DNA from: Lachnospiraceae bacterium
GTDB taxonomy: Bacteria; Bacillota; Clostridia; Lachnospirales; Lachnospiraceae
Direction: 5' to 3'
Assembly (NCBI GenBank): GCA_017440045.1
Contig: JAFSIA010000055.1
Coordinates: 1 to 34,250 of the forward strand
Length of the DNA stretch: 34,250 nucleotides
Shown here: piece by piece, positions 24,672 to 31,752 of the stretch
Layout: each line of letters begins with the position of its first letter
Numbering within the stretch: position 1 is the stretch's first letter
Notes under the pieces: model-generated
The model's input: the letters and a program-made list of their open reading frames with translations, nothing else
Database searches by the model: none
Told to the model about the DNA's origin: nothing
Made by a program: the position numbers and the translations under genes

Positions 24672-25865
24672 ATGATTGAAGTGATAAAGAGCTTAAGTAA
24701 GAAAAAAATATTTTATATATTGATTATGTTGCAGTTTATATTCTCCTTGGTATATTTCTTTGTTATTGCAGCTGCTATTCAAAGTGCTTTTTATATTAAT
24801 ATAAATGTTCCAAGGCAGCTGGATATAAGTACTGAACAGCTGATTCATATAGAAGTAGATGTTTTCGAAGAAAAATCAAATTTTAATAATTTTGTAGCGG
24901 ATATTGAGAGCCAACTTAATGGAAAAGTTGGTACATATGAAAGCAATGTAATAAACAGTGTTGAACTTGGTGGAGATGTAGGAACTGTAGAGATAGATTC
25001 AAACATTGTCTTAATGAAGGAGCTTGAGATTGAGCAGGGTACCTATTTTGATGATTGCGATTTCAAATACAATATAATGATTTCAGATGAAGATAATCCT
25101 GTATCCATACTTATTGGCAGTGAGTTAGCTAAGGAGTATGGTGTGGAAATAGGAGATGAAGTATATGATTTGGATAATAGTCAGAGCTTTATAGTTAAAG
25201 GAATCTTGAAACCGGGTAGTAAATGGTTTGCAGACACGGTTGACGAAGGCTCTATAGCAGATTTAGGATACGAGGTAATAGTACCGCGTTCAGAGAGTGA
25301 TTATATTCATGTGCATTATTATTGCATTATGCCGGAGCAGGTTGATATTGACGACACAATTAAGCAGATTAAACAGCTGGCAGAAAAAAATAGTGTAACA
25401 ATGGAAGCTGAATTTGTGTCTGATGAGTTAGCAGTGAAATTCAGCGACAGTCTGGAAGAAAATAAAAACTGGATGATTTTTGTCGTGGTTATGATGATTA
25501 TGATATCAGTAGGTACTGCATCATTGTTTATGGCACAGATGAATTCAAGGAAGCACGAAATCGGAATAAAAGTTGCCGTTGGATATTCCTGTAAGAAAAT
25601 TATTAAAATGTTATTTGGCGAAGTATTGGTTGTGGCTACAGTGGCATTTTCTATAGCAGCCATACTAGGAAAAGCAATGTTGGGACAGGTAGAACAACCA
25701 TCCATATGGGGACAGGGCACTTATGTAGATGGATATTATATATCAGCAGATATATTAATAATGGGAGCTGTGATTTTGATGATTATGTGTGTCCCAGCTG
25801 TTGTGTTGCTTGGAGTAAAGACAAAACGATTACAACCTAGAGAGCTCATAGGAGGAAATGAATAA
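24672..25865 (+). CDS. ABC transporter permease (FtsX/MacB type), second subunit
   Basis: A 397-residue permease with the same plan as its neighbour: an N-terminal helix at about 13-38, a large acidic extracytoplasmic domain, then helices near 275-298, 315-335 and 355-385. The FtsX-like NSRKHEIGIKVAVGYSCKKI segment precedes the second helix. A 20-base gap separates it from the first permease, and its TAA overlaps the ATPase ATG by one base. Two different half permeases suggest a heterodimer. Confidence 0.88.
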   Translation: MIEVIKSLSKKKIFYILIMLQFIFSLVYFFVIAAAIQSAFYININVPRQLDISTEQLIHIEVDVFEEKSNFNNFVADIESQLNGKVGTYESNVINSVELGGDVGTVEIDSNIVLMKELEIEQGTYFDDCDFKYNIMISDEDNPVSILIGSELAKEYGVEIGDEVYDLDNSQSFIVKGILKPGSKWFADTVDEGSIADLGYEVIVPRSESDYIHVHYYCIMPEQVDIDDTIKQIKQLAEKNSVTMEAEFVSDELAVKFSDSLEENKNWMIFVVVMMIMISVGTASLFMAQMNSRKHEIGIKVAVGYSCKKIIKMLFGEVLVVATVAFSIAAILGKAMLGQVEQPSIWGQGTYVDGYYISADILIMGAVILMIMCVPAVVLLGVKTKRLQPRELIGGNE

Positions 25866-26533
25866 TGGCAATAATAGAGTTACGAAATGTTGGAAAAACC
25901 TATGGAAAAGGTGAATGTGAAACTGAAGCCTTAAAAAATGTAAATATAAAAATAGATGAAGGTGATTTTTGGTCTATTATGGGGCCGTCTGGGTCAGGGA
26001 AATCGACACTTTTAAATATACTTGGATGTATGGACAAGCCAAGCGAGGGTGAATATCTGTTTAATGGTAAGAGTATAGAGAAATATAGTGTTGATGAACT
26101 TAGCTATGTGAGAAATACGCATATAAGCTTTGTATTTCAGCATTTTGCCCTACTAAACGATTATTCAGTATTTGATAATATTATATTGCCGCTAAACTGT
26201 AAAAAAATGACATCATCAGACAAGAAAAACAAGGCAGAATATTATATGAAGCAATTGGGAATAGAAAGTTTGGGAAAAAAGAAGCCGTCCCAGATATCAG
26301 GTGGCCAACAGCAGAGAGTAGCAATTGCCAGAGCGTTGATTACTGAACCTGACGTTATATTGGCTGATGAGCCTACGGGTGCTTTAGACCAGAAAACTGG
26401 TGAAGAATTAATGAAACTTTTAAAGGAAATTAATATTCAAGGTAAGACAATTATAGTAGTTACTCATGATGAAAAAATTGCTAATGTCGCCAGCAAAAGG
26501 ATATATATTGAGGATGGAATATGCCATATATAA
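25865..26533 (+). CDS. ABC transporter ATP-binding protein (MacB/LolD type)
   Basis: A 222-residue nucleotide-binding subunit with every motif intact: Walker [11 protein letters not shown]-loop [17 protein letters not shown], signature [15 protein letters not shown], Walker [13 protein letters not shown] and the H-loop VVTHDE. The [10 protein letters not shown] region and GALD D-loop are typical of MacB/LolD exporters. AGGAGG lies 10 bases upstream of the ATG, inside the end of the second permease. It powers the two permeases at the cytoplasmic face. No two-component regulator is adjacent. Confidence 0.95.
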   Translation: MAIIELRNVGKTYGKGECETEALKNVNIKIDEGDFWSIMGPSGSGKSTLLNILGCMDKPSEGEYLFNGKSIEKYSVDELSYVRNTHISFVFQHFALLNDYSVFDNIILPLNCKKMTSSDKKNKAEYYMKQLGIESLGKKKPSQISGGQQQRVAIARALITEPDVILADEPTGALDQKTGEELMKLLKEINIQGKTIIVVTHDEKIANVASKRIYIEDGICHI

Positions 26534-26568
26534 TGAGCCCATTACTTGTGTAGATTTAATGAAAACCA

Positions 26569-26597
26569 TTGTTGCCTCTGCTTAAATATGATAATAT
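26569..26597 (+). promoter_or_regulatory. Putative promoter of the alarmone synthetase gene
   Basis: TTGTTG (26569-26574), 17 bases, TAATAT (26592-26597). The match is moderate. The gap to the gene is about 45 bases. Confidence 0.4.
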
Positions 26598-26641
26598 GTA
26601 CTAAGCAAAATAACATTAATACATAATAGGCGGAGAGATAA

Positions 26642-27334
26642 ATGGATAGAGGTTTACAGAGAAGAATATTAGAAAATACGCCCATAGCTCCAATTCCAGA
26701 GGAATTGTTTGAGCAGGCTGAGAAGATGGAGGAGCTATTTTTATATAATAGATGCGCCATTAAAGAGATACAGACAAAGCTAGAAATTCTAAATGATGAG
26801 CTGGCGATGAAGACAAAGAGAAATCCTATAGAGTCGGTAAGTTCCAGAGTTAAAGCGCCTGCCAGCATTATAGAAAAGATGCAGAGAAAAGGGTATCCTC
26901 TTACTGTGGAGAGTGTTTGGGAGAATTTAAATGACGTTGCGGGAGTTAGAGTAATATGTTCTTTTGTGGAAGATATTTATGATGTGGCGTCTATGTTTAT
27001 GAAACAGGATGATATAGAAGTTATAGAAGTAAAGGATTATATAAAGAACCCTAAACCAAATGGATATAGGTCGTTACACTTGATTGTGGGAGTACCGATT
27101 TTCTTATCAGAAAAAACTGTACAGATGAGAGTTGAGGTACAGATTAGAACGATAGCTATGGATTTCTGGGCATCTCTAGAGCATCAGGTAAAATACAAAA
27201 AGGGTGTGCCGGATGCAGAAAGAATCTCAGATGAGTTAAAAGAGTGTGCAGAGACTATCACAGCAACAGATTTAAAGATGCAGGAAATATATCACGAAAT
27301 ACAAGAAATGAGTAAAAAGGATGTTCAGGCTTAA
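26642..27334 (+). CDS. relQ: Small alarmone synthetase, RelQ/SasB-type (p)ppGpp synthetase
   Basis: A 230-residue RelA/SpoT synthetase-domain protein with no hydrolase or regulatory domains, the size of RelQ. It transfers pyrophosphate from ATP to GDP or GTP. Visible motifs are SSRVKAPASIIEKMQRKGYP (about 67-86), DVAGVRVICSFVEDIY, PNGYRSLHLIV with the conserved Tyr-Arg-Ser, and VEVQIRTIAMDFWASLEHQV. The C-terminal helices needed for tetramer assembly are present. Start follows GGCGGAGAG. The last codons and the stop form one arm and the loop of the terminator. A RelP-type relative is possible. Confidence 0.88.
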   Translation: MDRGLQRRILENTPIAPIPEELFEQAEKMEELFLYNRCAIKEIQTKLEILNDELAMKTKRNPIESVSSRVKAPASIIEKMQRKGYPLTVESVWENLNDVAGVRVICSFVEDIYDVASMFMKQDDIEVIEVKDYIKNPKPNGYRSLHLIVGVPIFLSEKTVQMRVEVQIRTIAMDFWASLEHQVKYKKGVPDAERISDELKECAETITATDLKMQEIYHEIQEMSKKDVQA

Positions 27335-27351
27335 GCCTGAACATCCTTTTT
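27314..27351. terminator. Bidirectional terminator overlapping the relQ end
   Basis: A perfect 17-bp stem, 27314-27330 with 27335-27351, has the TTAA loop containing the relQ stop codon. T-rich flanks occur on both strands, serving the convergent sigma-like gene as well. Confidence 0.9.
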
Positions 27352-27359
27352 ATTTAAGT

Positions 27360-27386
27360 AATCAAAGTTGCAAAGCAACTTCGATT
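27360..27386. repeat. Short inverted repeat after the sigma-like gene
   Basis: AATCAAAGTTGC (27360-27371) pairs with GCAACTTCGATT (27375-27386) at 11 of 12 positions around AAA. It touches the stop codon of the minus-strand gene. It resembles the arms of the repeat at 1885-1974 (AATCRAAGTTRC core). Confidence 0.55.
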
Positions 27387-28180
27387 TAGTTTATAGTCAT
27401 GGCATCTAAAGATATTTTAATAGCCTCACGTATCTCATCCTCAGATAAAGACATATATTCACATAACTCTTCTATTGTAGCTTCGCGGCCAAGCTTTTCG
27501 GCTAAAGCGGTAGTGGCATCACTTATGGCATTGGCACGCTCAGCAGCGTGTTCGGCGATTCTGTGCATACCGCGCTCCTCATCAATGGCATCCTGCATAG
27601 CATTTTCGATAAATTTCACTACGAACTGATCGAAATCGCTTTTGTGGTCATAGTTCATAATTGCTTCTATAAGTCCTAAGTTGCCATCCTGGATAAGGTC
27701 TGCCTTTCTTACGCCCTGTCCTAAATATCGTTCAGCTACATTTAAAACTATAGGAAGAGAAACCTCTACTAAATTAGCGAATGCTGTTCTATCTCCCATG
27801 CAGGCCTTTTCAATAAGAATAGCCTTCTCCTCAGGAGTAGGGACAGGGATAGAATCTATATCCTTCATATAAAGCTCCAAAAACATCTTTTCTTCGTCAC
27901 TTGAGTCATCATGGTGGTGACAATGAGATGTGTCTGCATCATTCTTAGATGAATTATCTGTATTTAAAGTAGCAAGAGACTTTGCTGTGGCATCATCTAA
28001 ATCAACAATTTTTATTTTGCTGTCTAAAAGATATTTATATACTGCAGTATACATATCCTCATTATCTAAAATACCGTTAAAGTAAGTGTGTACATTTTCG
28101 CATGATACTTGATTTCCGTTTACTGTTGCAAATTCTATGAGAGCACTTAATGCCTCGTTAAACTCCAATTTCTTATCCAT
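27386..28180 (-). CDS. Sigma-70-like protein lacking region 4
   Basis: I take ATG 28180 (264 residues), which has GGAAAGGA about eight bases upstream; a start at 28225 lacks one. Residues 1-62 resemble primary sigma region 1.1. A linker with a HCHHHDD cluster (86-92) follows, then region 1.2/2 (FLELYMKDIDSIPVPTPEEK, then VRKADLIQDGNLGLIEAIMNY) and region 3 (ALAEKLGREATIEELCEYMS). The protein ends before any region 4 helix-turn-helix. The DNA-melting segment of region 2.3, normally rich in Trp, reads FDQFVVKFIENAMQDAI. It may bind core RNA polymerase but not recognise an ordinary -35/-10 promoter. The stop is supported by a terminator and repeat right after it, so this is not an obvious frameshift. 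Confidence 0.8.
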   Translation of the reverse strand: MDKKLEFNEALSALIEFATVNGNQVSCENVHTYFNGILDNEDMYTAVYKYLLDSKIKIVDLDDATAKSLATLNTDNSSKNDADTSHCHHHDDSSDEEKMFLELYMKDIDSIPVPTPEEKAILIEKACMGDRTAFANLVEVSLPIVLNVAERYLGQGVRKADLIQDGNLGLIEAIMNYDHKSDFDQFVVKFIENAMQDAIDEERGMHRIAEHAAERANAISDATTALAEKLGREATIEELCEYMSLSEDEIREAIKISLDAMTIN

Positions 28181-28238
28181 TTTTCTATCCTTTCCAGATG
28201 TATTTCTATTAAAAAGGTAATACATGCATATATGGTAG

Positions 28239-28267
28239 AGTATACATTAATTTAGTGTAATAGACAA
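28239..28267 (-). promoter_or_regulatory. Putative promoter of the sigma-like gene
   Basis: On the minus strand TTGTCT (28262-28267), 17 bases, TATACT (28239-28244), about 58 bases upstream of ATG 28180. Confidence 0.5.
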
Positions 28268-28349
28268 GAAGTTGAATAAATATCTATCAATGACAGAAAA
28301 AATGTAGTATACTAAATCTATGTGAGATTTTAATAGGAGTAGTGATATT

Positions 28350-29510
28350 ATGAAGGTTATAGAGGCTGTTAAAAAGTTTTTTATAAAAAGAAAAAAGTCT
28401 ATTTTACAATTGCTTGGCTCCATAGGACTGTTAGCGGTGTCAGCAGGCATTGGAATATACATTGGTCTTAAAGAGACAAATGGGTTGGAAAAGTATGTAA
28501 ATATGGCATATGAATATGTACAGACTAATAACTGGGTTGCCATTTATCAAAACGCTGATATGGTGGACAATGACTTTATAAATGAATACTTTTTTGAGGA
28601 GATGGCATTTGACTATTTTGGTGAAATAGATGCAGATAAGCTTGAGCTGGATGATTTCTACGACGAAGATGGAAAGGGTGTGGCAGAGTTTATCTACACA
28701 AATGAATCTGGAAAAGAAGTAAAGTATGAAATCCATTTTTCTGAGTTGGCAGAAAAGACATATGTGTTTTTTAATAAGTGGAAGTTTAACATAGATAATT
28801 ATATTATCAGAGAATGTGAGATTACGGCACCACAGGGTTTCGAGGTATATGTTGATGGAGTTCAGCTTTTAGAAGACATTACAGAGTTTTCTGTTGATGA
28901 GGAGGCAGGTACTGTTACATATAAGATACCGAGATTATTTAGAGGCGAGCACACCATATACATAAAAGGTGATAATGTAGAGGTGGTAGAGACCACAGTT
29001 CAGTGGGAAAAGAATAAAGAAAGCTACGTTCTTGGCACAGAGGAATTGACACTGGAGTTAGCGCAGCGTGATGGTATAAAGAGTAGTGCAGAGTCAATCG
29101 TACAGCTGATGTATAAAGCAGCTCTTAACGAAGAAGGTATAGAGGGACTAAAACCATATTTTAAGCAGGATGAAGAACTGATAGCGAAGGTACAGGCAAT
29201 ATATGACCAAATGCTTCTTGCAATTAATCCGGATGATGGTTCGTCGCTTATGTCTATGAGTATTATAGAATTTAAGGATCCTCAGTTTGAGTACACTTAT
29301 CCTTTAAATGTAAATTATTCAGTGACATATGATTGTAGCTTTAATGCCAGAGAGGCATGGGGCGAAACTGGTGGAGTTAGGGAACAGTACGAGGGTACAA
29401 CAAGTAGTACAGCTGCTTTCCATTATATGTGGAATGGTGAGAACTGGCTTTGCGATAGTATAGAGATGCAGTGCATTGATTATAGTAAGAAAGAGGAGCC
29501 GGAAGAATAA
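28350..29510 (+). CDS. Membrane-anchored extracytoplasmic protein, possibly TcaA/YvbJ-like
   Basis: A 386-residue protein behind ATAGGAGTAG. A basic N terminus (KKFFIKRKKS) precedes one membrane segment at about 19-40. The exterior part starts with a helical pair (LEKYVNMAYEYVQTNNW), then a beta-rich domain with FEVYVDGVQLLEDI and FRGEHTIYIKG, which resembles the PEGA-like/TcaA repeat domain. It ends in an NTF2-like domain (AFHYMWNGENWLCDSIEMQ). The N-terminal zinc ribbon common in TcaA-type proteins is absent. Role is unknown; family relatives are linked to cell-envelope stress. It lies 26 bases ahead of the flavin reductase gene. Confidence 0.65.
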   Translation: MKVIEAVKKFFIKRKKSILQLLGSIGLLAVSAGIGIYIGLKETNGLEKYVNMAYEYVQTNNWVAIYQNADMVDNDFINEYFFEEMAFDYFGEIDADKLELDDFYDEDGKGVAEFIYTNESGKEVKYEIHFSELAEKTYVFFNKWKFNIDNYIIRECEITAPQGFEVYVDGVQLLEDITEFSVDEEAGTVTYKIPRLFRGEHTIYIKGDNVEVVETTVQWEKNKESYVLGTEELTLELAQRDGIKSSAESIVQLMYKAALNEEGIEGLKPYFKQDEELIAKVQAIYDQMLLAINPDDGSSLMSMSIIEFKDPQFEYTYPLNVNYSVTYDCSFNAREAWGETGGVREQYEGTTSSTAAFHYMWNGENWLCDSIEMQCIDYSKKEEPEE

Positions 29511-29536
29511 TATAATAATTAGAAAGGAAGTTTTCC

Positions 29537-30142
29537 ATGGCTAAAGAGATTTGGAAGGCTGGAAATATGATATATCCGTTGCCAGCAGTGATGGTAAGCT
29601 GCAGAGACAAGGCTGGAAATGACAATATAATAACAGTGGCATGGACGGGAACAATATGTACAAATCCCGCTATGGCGTATATATCTGTCAGACCGGAAAG
29701 ATATTCATACAATATGATAAAAGAGACAGGTGAATTTGTCATAAATCTCACGACAAAGGATTTGGTATATGCCACTGATTATTGCGGTGTTACATCAGGA
29801 AGAGATGTAGATAAGTTCGAAAAAATGAAATTGACAAAGGAAATGGGTGTACATGTTAATGTACCTATGATAGCTGAAAGCCCTGTAAATATTGAATGCA
29901 AGGTGGAACGTATAGATGAATTGGGTTCTCATCATATGTTTATAGCAAAGGTCTTAGCCGTTCATGCAGACAGTAAATATATGAGTGAAACGGGCAAGTT
30001 TGATTTGTCAAAAGCAGAGCCTATAGTATATTCGCACGGAGAATATTACAGTATGGGTGAAAAGCTTGGAACCTTTGGATATAGTATAAAGAAGAACAAA
30101 AATGTAGTTTCTAAGAAGCTTAGATTAGAAAAGAGGAAATGA
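29537..30142 (+). CDS. Flavin reductase family (FMN-binding split-barrel) protein
   Basis: A 201-residue protein starting at ATG 29537 behind AAAGGAAG. It has the flavin-reductase-like split barrel: YPLPAVMVSCRDKAG at the start, NIITVAWTGTICTNPAMAYISVRPERYSY, GEFVINLTTKDL, CGVTSGRDVDKFEKM and HHMFIAKVLAVHAD. These proteins bind FMN and reduce flavins or act as flavoredoxins in anaerobes. The specific partner is not visible. Its final codons and stop form the left arm of the terminator. Confidence 0.9.
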   Translation: MAKEIWKAGNMIYPLPAVMVSCRDKAGNDNIITVAWTGTICTNPAMAYISVRPERYSYNMIKETGEFVINLTTKDLVYATDYCGVTSGRDVDKFEKMKLTKEMGVHVNVPMIAESPVNIECKVERIDELGSHHMFIAKVLAVHADSKYMSETGKFDLSKAEPIVYSHGEYYSMGEKLGTFGYSIKKNKNVVSKKLRLEKRK

Positions 30143-30164
30143 AGTTAATTCATTTCCTCTTTTT
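30129..30164. terminator. Bidirectional terminator overlapping the flavin reductase end
   Basis: A perfect 15-bp stem, AAAAGAGGAAATGAA (30129-30143) with 30149-30163, has a five-base loop and T5 at the end of the right arm. The A run gives a T run on the other strand for the convergent pgsA gene. Confidence 0.88.
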
Positions 30165-30207
30165 GAATGGAAGCTACATATAAGTTCCATTTAGTATTCA
30201 TTTTATA

Positions 30208-30873
30208 TTAGTTTTGCTTTTCTTCTAATTTGGCAGCTTTCTTTGCCTCTTTAGCTTCCTTTTTAGCCTCTTTTATAACGGCCCAGTCCTCTTTTGTTCT
30301 GTATGAACCATCTTCCTTTAACTCTCTAAAAAGCTTTTTATAAGCCTGCATATATACAATAAATGAAAGAATAAGACAGGCACTGGCTATACCAATAAGA
30401 GTAAATACAAACTTGTCAACAATCATATGAGCAGGAAGTCCAATGATAAGTAATAAGCTTAAATCAAGAACGACAGTGCTTAATTTTCCGCACCACATAG
30501 CTCCAGCCAGGTTTGCACCTCTATGATAAATATATAGACCAACAATAAGCATTATCACTTCCTTTAAAAGGAAAACACCAATTAAGATTAATACCCATTG
30601 GTTTTTAAATATAGCCATAACAAGCATTGCAAGCTGCATAAGCTTGTCTGCTAACGGGTCAATGAATTTACCCCAGTCTGTGACCATGTTAAAATGTCTG
30701 GCTATCCAACCATCTATAACATCAGTGGCCGATGCAGCCATAACAATAAGGGCTGATTGCCAGTAATATTCATTTAAAAATACAATGATGAAAAGAGGAA
30801 TGAGTAAGATACGTATATAACAAAGAATGTTTGGTATCTTAAACAAATCTTCTTTTTTTGGTTCTCCTCGCAT
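30208..30873 (-). CDS. pgsA: CDP-diacylglycerol--glycerol-3-phosphate 3-phosphatidyltransferase
   Basis: I take ATG 30873 (221 residues), with AAAGGAG five bases upstream; the in-frame ATG at 30894 lies in a palindrome. This integral membrane enzyme makes phosphatidylglycerophosphate. The CDP-alcohol phosphotransferase signature is complete: Asp51, Asp54-Gly55, Ala58-Arg59, Gly68, Asp72 and Asp76. Membrane segments follow (about 80-105, 140-160 and 165-185). A highly charged Lys/Ala/Glu tail closes the protein (about 195-221), longer than in typical PgsA. Other CDP-alcohol transferases share the motif, but FNMVTDWGKFIDPLADKLMQ is PgsA-like. Confidence 0.9.
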   Translation of the reverse strand: MRGEPKKEDLFKIPNILCYIRILLIPLFIIVFLNEYYWQSALIVMAASATDVIDGWIARHFNMVTDWGKFIDPLADKLMQLAMLVMAIFKNQWVLILIGVFLLKEVIMLIVGLYIYHRGANLAGAMWCGKLSTVVLDLSLLLIIGLPAHMIVDKFVFTLIGIASACLILSFIVYMQAYKKLFRELKEDGSYRTKEDWAVIKEAKKEAKEAKKAAKLEEKQN

Positions 30874-30895
30874 ATTAACTCCTTTCTTATGCATG

Positions 30896-30917
30896 ACCCT
30901 TTAACACGTTAAAGGGT
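30896..30917 (-). promoter_or_regulatory. Perfect palindrome in the pgsA leader
   Basis: ACCCTTTAAC (30896-30905) and GTTAAAGGGT (30908-30917) are exact complements around two bases. The site lies between the promoter and the pgsA ribosome binding site, about 11-32 bases after the predicted transcription start. It fits a repressor operator or a leader hairpin. Confidence 0.65.
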
Positions 30918-30934
30918 GGAAAAAACTAGAAAAC

Positions 30935-30963
30935 ATTATAATCCTTTTGTGCATAAATGTCAA
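30935..30963 (-). promoter_or_regulatory. Consensus sigma-A promoter of pgsA
   Basis: On the minus strand a perfect TTGACA (30958-30963) and a perfect TATAAT (30935-30940) are 17 bases apart. It is the best promoter in the window. Confidence 0.85.
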
Positions 30964-30980
30964 TGAAAGTATTGAATTTA

Positions 30981-31011
30981 TTGACATAGTTTTGCTTGAC
31001 GAGGATATAAA
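30981..31011 (+). promoter_or_regulatory. Putative promoter of the shikimate kinase-like gene
   Basis: TTGACA (30981-30986) with GATATA at a 17-base spacing or TATAAA (31006-31011) at 19. It is divergent from the pgsA promoter. Confidence 0.45.
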
Positions 31012-31066
31012 AGTGAATTAAATTTATAAATAAAGATATACATACTAGTTTGGAAGAGGAATATAT

Positions 31067-31579
31067 ATGAAAATAGAAAAGAATAACATTATCTTAATAG
31101 GAATGCCAGGTGTGGGCAAGAGTAGTGTTGGTGTCGTGCTGGCAAAAATAATGGGATATAGATTTTTAGATTCAGATTTGATTATACAGGATAAAGAAGG
31201 AAAGCTGCTCAGTCAGCTAATTGAGGAAAATGGAGTGGAAGGCTTTCTTCAGATTGAGAACACAGTTAATAAGTCTATAAAATGTGAAAAGTGTATAGTG
31301 GCTACCGGAGGCAGTGCTGTATATGGTAAAGAAGCTATGGAGCATTTTAAAGATATAGGTGTGGTTGTGTACTTAAAGACGGATTATAAAACATTAAGTG
31401 AGAGGCTTGGAGATTTGAAGACAAGAGGTGTTGCAATGAAGGAGGGACAGAGCCTTCTTGACTTGTTTGAGGAAAGAGAACCTCTATATGAGAAATATGC
31501 GGACATAGTAGTAGATGAGAGTGGATGTGGCAGTGTAAGAGAGACTATCGCTAAGGTATTAGAGCAATTATCCTGCTAG
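31067..31579 (+). CDS. aroK: Shikimate kinase-like protein
   Basis: A 170-residue P-loop kinase behind GGAAGAGG. Walker A is GMPGVGKS (12-19). The DSD at 35-37 matches the metal/shikimate Asp region, TGGSAV at 80-85 matches the GGG motif, and REPLYEKYAD at 138-147 contains the lid-side Arg. The conserved Arg of the family's FRxxE motif is Leu here (GFLQIENTV, about 59-67). That Arg contacts shikimate in characterised enzymes. The gene may therefore be a variant AroK or a relative with another small substrate. It stands alone, not in an aro operon. Confidence 0.75.
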   Translation: MKIEKNNIILIGMPGVGKSSVGVVLAKIMGYRFLDSDLIIQDKEGKLLSQLIEENGVEGFLQIENTVNKSIKCEKCIVATGGSAVYGKEAMEHFKDIGVVVYLKTDYKTLSERLGDLKTRGVAMKEGQSLLDLFEEREPLYEKYADIVVDESGCGSVRETIAKVLEQLSC

Positions 31580-31595
31580 ATTGTAAAATATTTCG

Positions 31596-31624
31596 TTTAC
31601 AAATGAGAAAAGTTGTACTATAAT
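31596..31624 (+). promoter_or_regulatory. Promoter P1 upstream of murA
   Basis: TTTACA (31596-31601), 17 bases, TATAAT (31619-31624). The predicted transcript begins near 31631, directly before the hairpin at 31634. Confidence 0.6.
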
Positions 31625-31633
31625 GAATTCGAT

Positions 31634-31657
31634 ATGGGTATAATTGTGCCCATTTTT
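31634..31657 (+). terminator. Hairpin with T tract between aroK-like gene and murA
   Basis: ATGGG (31634-31638) and CCCAT (31649-31653), extended by wobble pairs inside, are followed by TTTT. It is probably the terminator of the upstream gene. It also forms the very 5-prime end of any P1 transcript. Confidence 0.55.
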
Positions 31658-31687
31658 ATGGAGGATTTTTCCTCATAACTTATGATT

Positions 31688-31717
31688 TTGACATAATTAG
31701 AAACGTTAATATATATA
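31688..31717 (+). promoter_or_regulatory. Promoter P2 of murA
   Basis: A perfect TTGACA (31688-31693) with TATATA (31712-31717) at an 18-base spacing; a TATAAT at 31714 would be at 20. It lies about 35 bases before the murA start. Confidence 0.5.
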
Positions 31718-31752
31718 ATTTAATTAGTACAATTGAAAAATTGAGGTGTATT

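Noticed and set aside
31741-31752. TTG 31741 as start of murA
   Set aside because: It overlaps the GAGGTG ribosome binding site; ATG 31753 gives the normal MurA N terminus MERYIIKGG.
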